From NCBI GenBank assembly GCA_048270425.1, contig JBLWSY010000002.1:277708-341707 (forward strand): DNA of 64,000 nucleotides, given 5' to 3'. Position numbers and translations under genes: made by a program. Source of the DNA: Oceanospirillum sp048270425. GTDB lineage: Bacteria; Pseudomonadota; Gammaproteobacteria; Pseudomonadales; Halomonadaceae. The notes beneath the pieces are model-generated. The model made no database searches. It was given only the letters and a program-made list of their open reading frames with translations, and was not told where the DNA came from. Positions 41,477 to 49,874 of this stretch are shown piece by piece; position 1 is the stretch's first letter; every line of letters begins with the position of its first letter.

Positions 41477-42235
41477 TTATTTGCTTTCGGGCATCGTACC
41501 GAACCATTTTTCGTAAATGGCTTTGTAGGTACCATCGGCTTTTATCTCTGCCAGGGCTTCGTTCACTTTGCCAACCCATGGGCTGCCTTCAACCAGAGCG
41601 ATACCGTACTGCTGGCCTTCATACAGTGGACCTACCGTTTTGGTACGTCCCTGGCCTTTAGTGCTGGAGAAGTAGCCAACGTTAGGGGCGTCATAAAAAA
41701 CAGCGTCCACAGCACCCGACATCAGAGCCATATACATATCAGCACTGCCTGGGTACGGTGTGATGGCGTCATCATTTTCCAGTTGGCTTACCAGGAAGTC
41801 ATAACTGGTACTGCCGATTTTCGTACCGATTTTCAGGCCATCCAGATCTTTAACTTTTTTGACGTCATCATTATCTGCACGAACCAGAATACGCAGGCCT
41901 GAATCGTAATATGGGTCAGAAAAATCAACGATCTTTTCACGGGCTTCAGTAATAGTGATACCGGCCAGAGCCACATCCACGTTGCCTGTTTGGAGGGCCG
42001 GGATGATGCCATTGAAATCCATCGTTTTCAGGTCGTATTCAAAGCCTGCGCGCTTGGCGACTTCGGACAGAATGTCCATGTCAAAGCCGATCATTTCGCC
42101 GCTGGCCGGATCCATCATTTCAAAAGGAACAAAGCTGGGGTCAGTAACCGCTTTCAGGGTTTCTGCGCTTGCCATCGTGGTTACTGAGCTTAGTGCAATA
42201 CCTAAACCAAGGGCTTTTAACCATTTAGTAGACAT
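41477..42235 (-). CDS. glnH: Polar amino-acid ABC transporter, periplasmic binding protein (GlnH type)
   Basis: A 252-residue SBP family 3 protein with a signal peptide (about residues 1-24, ending SSVTTMASA). The ligand-binding signature GFDMDILSEVAKRAGFEY and the conserved ALAGITITEAREKIVDFSDPYYDSG region (Arg for the alpha-carboxylate) are present. The start is ATG 42235 with AAGGAG six bases upstream; a longer frame from 42307 is rejected. First gene of glnHPQ. The ligand is probably glutamine or a similar polar amino acid, by resemblance only. Confidence 0.9.
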   Translation of the reverse strand: MSTKWLKALGLGIALSSVTTMASAETLKAVTDPSFVPFEMMDPASGEMIGFDMDILSEVAKRAGFEYDLKTMDFNGIIPALQTGNVDVALAGITITEAREKIVDFSDPYYDSGLRILVRADNDDVKKVKDLDGLKIGTKIGSTSYDFLVSQLENDDAITPYPGSADMYMALMSGAVDAVFYDAPNVGYFSSTKGQGRTKTVGPLYEGQQYGIALVEGSPWVGKVNEALAEIKADGTYKAIYEKWFGTMPESK

Positions 42236-42704
42236 ATTAACTCCTTGTGTCCGGCCGGGTGAAATCAGGCCTAACTGTGCGTGTTTATTCTTGATTTTAT
42301 TCGCCATAAGGGCGCTATGAGCTAAATACCATACTACGAAAAGATTAGTGGGCGAAAGGTTTTTTGTTAGCCTTGTTGTGTCAGAGGATAGTTCTGATAT
42401 GCAGTTTTAAAACTAATAGCCGCTTATTTTGTATGCTTTGGGAGCAATTTTTAGTTCATTCTTCTATTTGATTAATTTTTGTTCGCAGTTTAATCGGAAG
42501 ATCACTAATGACCTGGAAAGTAGGCTTATGGCCGATAGTTTTGGTAGGTTTTATACCTTTAAAAAAACAGGGGCAGTGATTCAAGATCAATTTTAAGTTT
42601 AAACATGGTTGCCATCTGTCATTCGTTGGCCAAAAAACTTTCTTTTGATACAAAAAAGGCCTCAGTGGAGGCCTTCGTTGTATTGCGGTTTTTTAACGGT
42701 AAGT
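42236..42704. other. 469-bp intergenic region between glnH and the zur-like gene
   Basis: It contains the glnH upstream region, whose promoter was not resolved, and the terminator of the zur-like gene at 42651-42675. The middle is AT-rich with no supported gene; a 65-codon minus-strand frame at 42456-42653 has no start signal or recognisable sequence. Confidence 0.6.
42651..42675 (-). terminator. Intrinsic terminator of the ampG-zur unit
   Basis: On the minus strand AAGGCCTC-CACT-GAGGCCTT followed by T residues (42652-42657), 30 bases after the zur-like stop. Confidence 0.88.
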
Positions 42705-43175
42705 CTAAACCTTGGTGTCCTGCTGGCATTGATCACATAAGCCGTGAAGTTCCAGCTGTTTTCTCACTAATGTAAAACCTGCTTCTTCAATACCCCGGTT
42801 AAGTTCATTCAGGGTATCCTGGCTCAGACTAAGTTCTTTTACCGTATTGCACTGATCGCAGATCAGAAACTTAGGTGGCTGATGAGGGTGATCGCAGCGG
42901 ATATGGTTGCAGGTCAGAAACTGATTAGTTGTTTCAAGTTTGTGTACAAAGCCGTTATCCAATAAGAACGTCAGAATGCGGTAGGCACTCATCGCCGGGA
43001 GGTTTTCAGCGTAATCTTTGCGAAATTGTTCTACCACATCGTAGGCAGAAAGTGGGCAGTTAGCTTCCAGCAGTACCCGCAAAACCTTCTCTCTTTTTGG
43101 GGTCAGGCGAACACCGGAATCCTGACAGGATTTCAGAGCGTGGCTGATGGTCTGATCAATATCTTGTTTCATCAT
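42705..43175 (-). CDS. zur: Fur family regulator, Zur-like
   Basis: A 156-residue metalloregulator. The N-terminal winged helix (about residues 20-85; LTPKREKVLRVLLE, MSAYRILTFLLDNGF) is followed by a dimerisation domain with structural zinc cysteines Cys106/Cys109 (CDQC) and Cys147/Cys150 (CDQC). Metal-site residues near CNHIRCDHPHQ complete the pattern. The CxxC pairs and HIRCDH-type segment point to Zur, the zinc uptake repressor, more than Fur; no znuABC is nearby. The start ATG 43175 overlaps the AmpG-like stop (ATGA); a second ATG follows immediately. Confidence 0.82.
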   Translation of the reverse strand: MMKQDIDQTISHALKSCQDSGVRLTPKREKVLRVLLEANCPLSAYDVVEQFRKDYAENLPAMSAYRILTFLLDNGFVHKLETTNQFLTCNHIRCDHPHQPPKFLICDQCNTVKELSLSQDTLNELNRGIEEAGFTLVRKQLELHGLCDQCQQDTKV

Positions 43176-44608
43176 GCCTGTGACTCCTTGGTGTCTGCTG
43201 AGGCGGATTTATTAAAATTAGGATTGGTTCGGGTGATCTGGTTCAGCTCTTCCAGAGTCACTGTGCGTCTTTTACCAGAATGATGGAATTGGTCGCGTTT
43301 TTCCGTTGGACTGTTTTTAGGTTCCGGGGCTTGCGGGTCAGTTTCGTTCTGCTCGCTATGGCTGTGCCAGTCTGAAAAGTGGCGCAGCAACCAAAGCCCC
43401 GGCAGGGCGATCAGGGTGCAGATAATAAAAAATTCCGTCCACCCCAGGGACTCTGCCATATAACCGCTGGGTGCTGAGATCAGGGTTCTTGGAATCCCCA
43501 TCAGGCTGGTCAAAAGAGCGTATTGGGTAGCGGTGAAACGTTTATCCGTCAGAGAGGCCATAAAGGCCATATAAGCGGCCGTTCCCATACCGGCTGTCAG
43601 ATTCTCAAATCCGATGACTGCAGCAAGAGCATTCAGGTTATAGCCGACTTCCGCTAATACAGCAAAGCCAGCGGTACTGGCCATCTGCAAAATACCAAAC
43701 AGCCAAAGTGCGCGATAAATTCCCAGGCGCAGAATCAAAGCACCCCCCAGAAAAGCACCAATCAGTGTAGCCCAAAAGCCGAACAGCTTTACGGTATAGC
43801 CGATCTCTTCCGAGCTGAAACCCAGGTCTACATAGAAGGGGCTGGTCATGGCGCTGGCGAGGGTGTCGCCCAGTTTATAAAGCAGGATAAACAGCAGGAT
43901 GGTCCAGGCGCTGTCACGGGTGAAGTATTCTTTGAATGGCTCGACAACCGCCGCTTTCAGACTGCTTGGTGGTGCTGCTGCTACCTGAGGTTCCGGTGCC
44001 ATTAGTGTGGTCACCATGCCGATCCCCATACAGAGTCCCATTAGCATATAAACAGCGGCAAAGCCGATGCTATCGGCTAAAACCAGTCCTCCGCCGGAAG
44101 CCAGCAGCATGCCTGTTCGGTAGCCGTAGACATAAAGGCTGGAGCCCATGCCGAGTTCATTTTCATGTAGGTGTTCACGACGGTAGGCATCAATAACGAT
44201 GTCCTGGCTGGCGCTGAAGAAGGTGACCAGTAGCGCCAGAAAGGCGATCATCCAGGGTGATGATGCCGGATCAGATAAGCCAAGGCTTGCGATGGACAGA
44301 GCCAGTAAGAGCTGAATCAATAGTAGCCAGCCACGACGGCGTCCCAGAAAAGGCAGAGTGTAACGATCCAGGAGTGGAGCCCAGACGAACTTCAATGTGT
44401 AGGGCAGACCGACCAAAGCCATCAGGCCTATGGTGGAAAGGTCAACACCTTCCTGACGCATCCAGATCTGAAGAACGGATATGGTCAGTAGCAAAGGCAT
44501 GCCGCTTGAGAAACCCATAACAAAGGTCACCAGCATACGGCGATTGAAACAGGCGGCCAGAAGATCTTTAAAATTGAGCCGTGGTTTTTGCTGAGAGGTC
44601 AAAGTCAT
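43172..44608 (-). CDS. AmpG-like MFS transporter
   Basis: A 478-residue major facilitator protein with about 12 membrane helices. The AmpG pattern is clear: FSSGMPLLLTISVLQIWMRQ near residue 35, VGLPYTLKFVWAPLLDRY, SASQDIVIDAYRRE and TAGMGTAAYMAFMASL. AmpG imports anhydro-muropeptides for cell-wall recycling. Unusually it has a polar cytoplasmic C-terminal tail of about 65 residues. The start is ambiguous: ATG 44608 chosen, TTG 44614 possible. It is translationally coupled to the Zur-like regulator. Substrate not proven. Confidence 0.85.
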   Translation of the reverse strand: MTLTSQQKPRLNFKDLLAACFNRRMLVTFVMGFSSGMPLLLTISVLQIWMRQEGVDLSTIGLMALVGLPYTLKFVWAPLLDRYTLPFLGRRRGWLLLIQLLLALSIASLGLSDPASSPWMIAFLALLVTFFSASQDIVIDAYRREHLHENELGMGSSLYVYGYRTGMLLASGGGLVLADSIGFAAVYMLMGLCMGIGMVTTLMAPEPQVAAAPPSSLKAAVVEPFKEYFTRDSAWTILLFILLYKLGDTLASAMTSPFYVDLGFSSEEIGYTVKLFGFWATLIGAFLGGALILRLGIYRALWLFGILQMASTAGFAVLAEVGYNLNALAAVIGFENLTAGMGTAAYMAFMASLTDKRFTATQYALLTSLMGIPRTLISAPSGYMAESLGWTEFFIICTLIALPGLWLLRHFSDWHSHSEQNETDPQAPEPKNSPTEKRDQFHHSGKRRTVTLEELNQITRTNPNFNKSASADTKESQA

Positions 44609-44852
44609 ATCCAATTCTGTCGGGTCAGAGCGTATTGGGTCAAAGTATTTTGGGCGTCTGAACCTAGGCTGGTAACGCTAAAACAAGCCATTGTACGCAA
44701 GAACCCCCGCTGTGCCGAGGGGCAAAGCTGTTGTTATACTGCGACTCAACAATGATTCTGTATTCGAGGCTGGTTTTGAATGTTTTTGCCTCGGATGAAA
44801 TGGCTGCAGAGAGACAGCAGCGTGAAAAAGACGGCAGTAAAAGGTAATCGAA

Positions 44853-45659
44853 ATGCTGGCAGATTTTAAGGTAGCAGCAGTACAGATGGTGTCCGGTGAA
44901 GAACTGGAACAGAACCTGATTCGGGCAGAGTACTGGGTATCTCAGGCGGCGGAGCAAGGTGCTCAGTTGGTGGCTTTGCCGGAGTATTTTACGCTGCTGC
45001 ACCATGATGAACGGGCAAAATTTGATATTGCAGAGGCCTTCGGTGAAGGCCCGATTCAGCAGCGCTTGGCGATGCTCGCCCGTAAGCTGAATATCTGGCT
45101 GGTGGCGGGTTCGCTGCCGCTAAAAGGTAAACAGGAAGATCATGTCACCAACACCACGCTGGTGTTTGATCCGGAAGGTGTTTGCGTTGCCCGCTATGAC
45201 AAGATACATCTGTTTGGTTTCCAGCAGGGCGAAGAGAGCTATAACGAATCCGCCAGTATTGAAGCGGGTACTCAACCGATCTGCTTTGACACGCCGTGGG
45301 GACGGGTTGGGCTTGGTATCTGTTATGACCTGCGTTTCCCGGAGCTTTTCCGTGCGCTGGATAATGTAGATCTTTTAGTGGTGCCTTCAGCCTTTACCGT
45401 GCCGACCGGTCGTGCCCATTGGGAGTTGCTGCTGAAAGCCCGTGCGGTAGAAAACCAGTGTTACCTGCTGGCACCGGCTCAGGGTGGAGATCACGAAAGT
45501 GGCCGAAAAACCTGGGGGCGCACGATGGCGCTGGATCCGTGGGGTGAGAAGCTGGCTGAGCTTGGAACCGGTGAAGGCATCATCGTGGCAGAACTCAAGG
45601 TCAGCCGCTTTGAAGAGGTTCGTCAGCAGTTACCCAGCTGGTTGCACCGTCGTCTGTAA
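44853..45659 (+). CDS. Carbon-nitrogen hydrolase, Nit1/Nit2-like amidase
   Basis: A 268-residue nitrilase-superfamily amidase with the full catalytic triad: Glu44 (LPEYF), Lys117 (YDKIHLF) and Cys157 (GLGICYDLRFPELFR). This close match to the Nit1/Nit2 branch suggests deaminated glutathione amidase, a metabolite-repair enzyme, rather than a true nitrilase. The gene stands alone, divergent from the AmpG-like gene; AAGGTAA lies upstream of the ATG. Confidence 0.88.
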   Translation: MLADFKVAAVQMVSGEELEQNLIRAEYWVSQAAEQGAQLVALPEYFTLLHHDERAKFDIAEAFGEGPIQQRLAMLARKLNIWLVAGSLPLKGKQEDHVTNTTLVFDPEGVCVARYDKIHLFGFQQGEESYNESASIEAGTQPICFDTPWGRVGLGICYDLRFPELFRALDNVDLLVVPSAFTVPTGRAHWELLLKARAVENQCYLLAPAQGGDHESGRKTWGRTMALDPWGEKLAELGTGEGIIVAELKVSRFEEVRQQLPSWLHRRL

Positions 45660-45812
45660 GTTGTTTTGTCTGTTTCATCCGGGATAAACGTAAAGTTTTA
45701 TCCACGGACGCTTTATTCCGGATTCGGGGGCTGTCGATCAGACTGCCCCTCGACTATAATTGCCCGCAATTGATTATCTCCCATTCATCATCACAGGAAA
45801 GAACGGAAAACC

Positions 45813-47297
45813 ATGACTGTTCGCACCCGTATTGCTCCATCACCAACCGGTGATCCCCACGTTGGTACCGCTTATATTGCACTGTTTAACCTGGCTTTTG
45901 CCCGTAAGCATGGCGGTAAGTTTATTCTGCGTATTGAAGATACCGATCAGACCCGTAGCAGTGCTGAATCGGAACAGATGATTTTCGATTCTCTGCGTTG
46001 GTTAGGTCTGAACTGGGACGAGGGGCCGGACGTTGGTGGTGAGTACGGTCCTTACCGTCAGTCTGAGCGTAAGGATATGTACGCCGATTACGCGTACCGT
46101 TTGGAAAATGAAGGTAAGGCTTTCCGTTGCTACCGTACCAGTGAAGAGCTGGATTCACTGCGTGAAGCCCGCAAAGCTGAAGGCAAGCATACTGCTCTGA
46201 AACAGAGTGATCTTGCACTGCCTGCGGAAGAGGTTGCAGCCCGTGAAGCCGCTGGCGCGCCGTACGTGATCCGTATGTGTGTACCGGAAGAGGGTGTTTG
46301 TCAGGTTGAAGACATGCTGCGTGGCACTATCGAGATTGACTGGGGCCAGATCGATTGCCAGATTCTGCTGAAAGCAGATGGTATGCCGACCTACCACCTG
46401 GCGAACGTGGTGGATGATCATCTGATGAAGATCACTCACGTCTTGCGTGGTGAGGAATGGATCAACTCGGCGCCTAAGCACAAGCTGTTGTACGAATACT
46501 TCGGTTGGGATATGCCGGTTCTGTGTCACTTCCCGCTGCTGCGTAATGCCGATAAGTCCAAGCTGTCCAAGCGTAAGAACCCGACTTCGATCAACTTCTA
46601 TCGTCGTATGGGCTTCCTGCCGCAGGCGGTTGTGAACTATCTCGGGCGTATGGGCTGGTCGATGCCGGATGAGCGTGAGCGCTTCACTCTGGATGAGATG
46701 ATCGAAAACTTCGATATTCAGCGTGTTTCTCTGGGTGGTCCGGTCTTTGACGTTGAGAAGTTGTCCTGGCTGAATGGCCTGTACATCCGTGAAACACTGG
46801 ATGACCAGCAGTTTATGCAGGAAGTGATGAAGTGGGCTTTCAACCCTGAGTATGTCAGCCAGATCATTCCTCAGATTAAAGGCCGCGTGGAAACGTTCAG
46901 CGATATCGCACCGCTGGCGGGCTTCTTCTTCTCTGGCATGCTGCCAATCAATGAAGAGAGCTTTGCTCATATCAAGGCGGAAAAAGAGGCGGTTGTAAAA
47001 CAGCTGCAGTTTACACTTTGGCAGATGGAAGCGCTGCGTGAGTGGAACAAAGACAATATCTTTGCTGATGTGAAGATGCTGGCGGATCACTTTGAAGTAA
47101 AAATCAAAGACTTCCTGCAGCCGATCTTTGTGGCTATTGCCGGTTCTGCGACCTCGTCTTCCGTACTGGATTCTATGGCGATTATCGGTCCGGATATGAC
47201 CCGTGCCCGTCTGCGTCATGCGGTTGACGTTCTGGGTGGCGTTTCCAAGAAGCAGACCAAGAAGCTGGAAAAAGAGTTTGCAGCTTTGAGTCAGTAA
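45813..47297 (+). CDS. gltX: Glutamyl-tRNA synthetase
   Basis: A 494-residue class I aminoacyl-tRNA synthetase. The HIGH-type motif is PSPTGDPHVGT (HVGT at residues 16-19) and the KMSKS-type loop KLSKRKNPTS lies near residues 248-257. It charges tRNA-Glu, whose gene lies 270 bases downstream. A TATAAT at 45755-45760 is a likely -10; an inverted GGGG/CCCC pair flanks the presumed -35 region. AGGAAAG precedes the ATG. Complete. Confidence 0.96.
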   Translation: MTVRTRIAPSPTGDPHVGTAYIALFNLAFARKHGGKFILRIEDTDQTRSSAESEQMIFDSLRWLGLNWDEGPDVGGEYGPYRQSERKDMYADYAYRLENEGKAFRCYRTSEELDSLREARKAEGKHTALKQSDLALPAEEVAAREAAGAPYVIRMCVPEEGVCQVEDMLRGTIEIDWGQIDCQILLKADGMPTYHLANVVDDHLMKITHVLRGEEWINSAPKHKLLYEYFGWDMPVLCHFPLLRNADKSKLSKRKNPTSINFYRRMGFLPQAVVNYLGRMGWSMPDERERFTLDEMIENFDIQRVSLGGPVFDVEKLSWLNGLYIRETLDDQQFMQEVMKWAFNPEYVSQIIPQIKGRVETFSDIAPLAGFFFSGMLPINEESFAHIKAEKEAVVKQLQFTLWQMEALREWNKDNIFADVKMLADHFEVKIKDFLQPIFVAIAGSATSSSVLDSMAIIGPDMTRARLRHAVDVLGGVSKKQTKKLEKEFAALSQ

Positions 47298-47392
47298 TCG
47301 GTAGATCCCTTATGGGAACAGCCTTTCAGGCTAACCGATTGATTTGTCAGCATAAGTTTTCTTAAAAAATGACGTTTTTTTGAAAAAAAGTG

Positions 47393-47421
47393 TTGACCGG
47401 TTCGGGACGGATCAGTATTAT
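47393..47421 (+). promoter_or_regulatory. Sigma-70 promoter of the tRNA operon with GC-rich discriminator
   Basis: TTGACC (47393-47398), a 17-bp spacer and TATTAT (47416-47421), followed by a GC-rich segment TCGTCCCG. Such discriminators are typical of tRNA/rRNA promoters under stringent (ppGpp) control. Confidence 0.8.
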
Positions 47422-47439
47422 TCGTCCCGTACTTGAGAC

Positions 47440-47515
47440 GGGGCCTTAGCTCAGCTGGGAGAGCGCAACACTGGCAGTGTTGAGGTCAGCGGTTCGATCC
47501 CGCTAGGCTCCACCA
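47440..47515 (+). tRNA. tRNA-Ala (anticodon GGC)
   Basis: A 76-nt cloverleaf. The acceptor stem is GGGGCCT/AGGCTCC with one G-U pair, the anticodon stem CAACA/TGTTG with loop CTGGCAG (anticodon GGC at 47473-47475), the T arm AGCGG-TTCGATC-CCGCT, and CCA is encoded. It reads GCC/GCU codons. Confidence 0.97.
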
Positions 47516-47565
47516 ATCTCTTGTATGATTTGAAGTTAGAGCTACAAATAACTTCAGTCCTATGC

Positions 47566-47641
47566 GTCCCATTCGTCTAGTGGCCTAGGACACCGCCCTT
47601 TCACGGCGGTAACAGGGGTTCGAACCCCCTATGGGACGCCA
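47566..47641 (+). tRNA. tRNA-Glu (anticodon TTC)
   Basis: A 76-nt cloverleaf. The acceptor stem is GTCCCAT/ATGGGAC, the anticodon stem CCGCC/GGCGG with loop CTTTCAC (anticodon TTC at 47600-47602), the T arm AGGGG-TTCGAAC-CCCCT, and CCA is encoded. It is in one unit with tRNA-Ala and next to gltX, its cognate synthetase gene. Confidence 0.97.
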
Positions 47642-47680
47642 TCTTTTCTTCTGATGATTGAGTTGAAAAGAGACAAAATA

Positions 47681-47702
47681 CCGCCTGATAGGCGGTTTTT
47701 TT
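47681..47702 (+). terminator. Intrinsic terminator of the tRNA operon
   Basis: CCGCCT-GAT-AGGCGG followed by seven T residues, 40 bases after tRNA-Glu. Confidence 0.9.
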
Positions 47703-47818
47703 ATGTCTGAAATTTACTCAAGTCGCAAAAAAGCCCTTCGTTCGTTGTTGAGCAAAGAGCTTGTCTGCTATCGCTTTTCCGGAAGGTTTTCTTCAGCCTT
47801 GATCCATCATCAGCACTC

Positions 47819-49756
47819 TTAGTCCATCATCAGTAAGCGGTTAACAAAGTACTTGCTGGGGTCTTCCGGTCTAACAATCGTGCCAACACTTGCAGAGCTT
47901 GCCGGGTCGGTCAGATCAAAGTCGTCCGGTGTAATCAGTTGCTTATTGTCGGCATCATAGATCACGCGAACCATGGCAGGTTTGGCTGTTTCCGGATCCA
48001 GTGTCAGCACAAAGCCCAACTTATTTGACGATAAACGTACAAAAGAACCCACCGGCATCAGGCCGATACATTTGATAAAGCGCTGTACCATCAGGCGGTC
48101 GAATTGCTTGTCGCTGTTCATCAGGGTTTTAAATGCCAGAGCCGGTAGCATGCCTTTGGCATAGTTGCGGTCAGTGGTCATGGCGTCGTAGGCATCTACA
48201 ATGGCTGCCATGCGTGCAAGACCGGATATTTTGTCTGCTTTAAGCTTTCTCGGATAGCCGCTGCCATCCAATCGCTCTGTATTGCCTAAAACGACGGCCA
48301 TGACTTCCTTGGGCAGGTCGTTGCAGGCTTCGGTTAGTGCTTTGTGGGTTGCAATCACATGGCGCTGCATGGTTTTTAATTCGGTCTGTGTCAGTCGATC
48401 CGGCTTGAACATAATCATGCTCGGCAATGTGTTTTTACCCAGATCGTGGACAAGTCCGGCAAGGATAAGGTCGGCCAGACTTCCGGTATAGCCCATGCTC
48501 TTGGCAAAGTTAGCCAGATGAATGCCAAAACTGACACTGTGCTGCGGAATATAATCCTGAGCATCACGGAGTGTGGTGAGCGCCAGAAGAACATGAGGGT
48601 TTTGCTCGAGAGCTCCTGCCAGTTGTTCTGAAACATCATAAGCGGGCTGAAGCTTAAGTGTTTGCTTCTGTTTTAGCTGTGCCAGCAGGCCTTTTACGCA
48701 GGCGATCGCATTAGTATGGTAGATGCGGAATTCTTTGAACTGATCCTGCAGTTTAGCTTTCTCTTTCTGCTGCTTCAGCTCGTTAATGCCCGACTGAATA
48801 GAGTTCTCGTCAATCGCTTCTTCAGCCTGTTCTTCCGAAACTTCGGTATCACTTGTTGTTGAGGTGTCGGTAGTCGTCTTGGCGGTTTTGGACGATTTTT
48901 TACGGCGAGGTTTCTCACCGGTGTCGGCAGGGCTTGCTTCGCCACCTTCGCCTTCTTCCAGTGGTTTGGGTTCGTAAAGTGGTGATGTATAGCGCGCACT
49001 GGCATCGCTTGATCGTCGGGCTACTTCCCGTTGGATCTCTGCTACCGCATAGGAAACTTTCCGTTCTTCCATGGGGTGTAGGTCGACAAATAAGCAGCCG
49101 CAGCTTGATCGGTCATTTTTATCGTCGTAACCAACATGGCGAACCTGAATTGCGGTGCTGATCGACAGTTGGTTTGGAAACGTGATTGAGCAGTTATCAA
49201 GAACGGCCTGACCGCCAAGAGTTTCACGGTAATCACCATCAATCTCAATCTGGCAGCCCTGGGCGGATATGTCTTTAAGCTCACCGACAATCGGTTTAGC
49301 AAAGTCTTTGGAATCGAGGATGGCATCAATAACAACGCCGCGACGAATCTGGGCGCGGTAGAACTGTCGGCGCTGAAAATAATCCAGCTCATCCGGAAAG
49401 GGTATCTTGTAGATCGCCTGGCCATCCTGGACGCCTTTACCAACCGCTTTAAGGGTGGAGGAGGCGATACGACAGCCATCATAGTATGCCTCAAACATGA
49501 AGGCGCCACTTTTAGCCATGACGCGGTCTCCCCAGTTGGGGGAGACCTGATCCACAATAAAGTGGCGATTCTTGAGATCTACTTTGAGGATAATGGTGCT
49601 GTAAACGCCTTCAACGGTGTTGAAGTGCAGCTTAAGAGGGATGTGGTGATCCTTCAGGCGGTTGAGAAGCCCGTAGATGCTTTCAGGTTTGGTCAAGAGC
49701 TGGCCTTGCGGCTCAGATTGATTGTCCTGTTGTGCGTTGGGTGTCTCGGTAGCCAA
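47819..49756 (-). CDS. YcgR/PilZ c-di-GMP receptor fused to an HD-GYP domain
   Basis: A 645-residue cytoplasmic fusion. Residues about 25-120 resemble the YcgR N-terminal domain. The PilZ domain (about 128-240) has the c-di-GMP motif RRQFYRAQIRR and DISAQG (162-167). A low-complexity Ser/Thr/Lys/Glu linker (250-320) and coiled coil (320-345) lead to an HD-GYP domain (about 400-570) with HD at 437-438, His466, His471 and DGSGYP at 497-502. The HHE motif reads GNTE (491-494), so a metal-ligand His pair is missing and phosphodiesterase activity is uncertain. The start is TTG 49756 with AGAGGA upstream; there is no ATG before residue 80. It likely senses or degrades c-di-GMP for motility control. 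Confidence 0.88.
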   Translation of the reverse strand: MATETPNAQQDNQSEPQGQLLTKPESIYGLLNRLKDHHIPLKLHFNTVEGVYSTIILKVDLKNRHFIVDQVSPNWGDRVMAKSGAFMFEAYYDGCRIASSTLKAVGKGVQDGQAIYKIPFPDELDYFQRRQFYRAQIRRGVVIDAILDSKDFAKPIVGELKDISAQGCQIEIDGDYRETLGGQAVLDNCSITFPNQLSISTAIQVRHVGYDDKNDRSSCGCLFVDLHPMEERKVSYAVAEIQREVARRSSDASARYTSPLYEPKPLEEGEGGEASPADTGEKPRRKKSSKTAKTTTDTSTTSDTEVSEEQAEEAIDENSIQSGINELKQQKEKAKLQDQFKEFRIYHTNAIACVKGLLAQLKQKQTLKLQPAYDVSEQLAGALEQNPHVLLALTTLRDAQDYIPQHSVSFGIHLANFAKSMGYTGSLADLILAGLVHDLGKNTLPSMIMFKPDRLTQTELKTMQRHVIATHKALTEACNDLPKEVMAVVLGNTERLDGSGYPRKLKADKISGLARMAAIVDAYDAMTTDRNYAKGMLPALAFKTLMNSDKQFDRLMVQRFIKCIGLMPVGSFVRLSSNKLGFVLTLDPETAKPAMVRVIYDADNKQLITPDDFDLTDPASSASVGTIVRPEDPSKYFVNRLLMMD

Positions 49757-49874
49757 GGTACCAAATCCTCTTTGTCAGAATGGCTGGGATGTTTCAAAAA
49801 AATGAAAACATCTTATAAAATCAAATGCCTGAATTGTACACTTAAAATTGTATCCGGCTATTACAAAAGTGTAT

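Noticed and set aside
42456..42653. 65-codon minus-strand frame between glnH and zur-like gene
   Set aside because: No start signal or recognisable features; overlaps the terminator edge.
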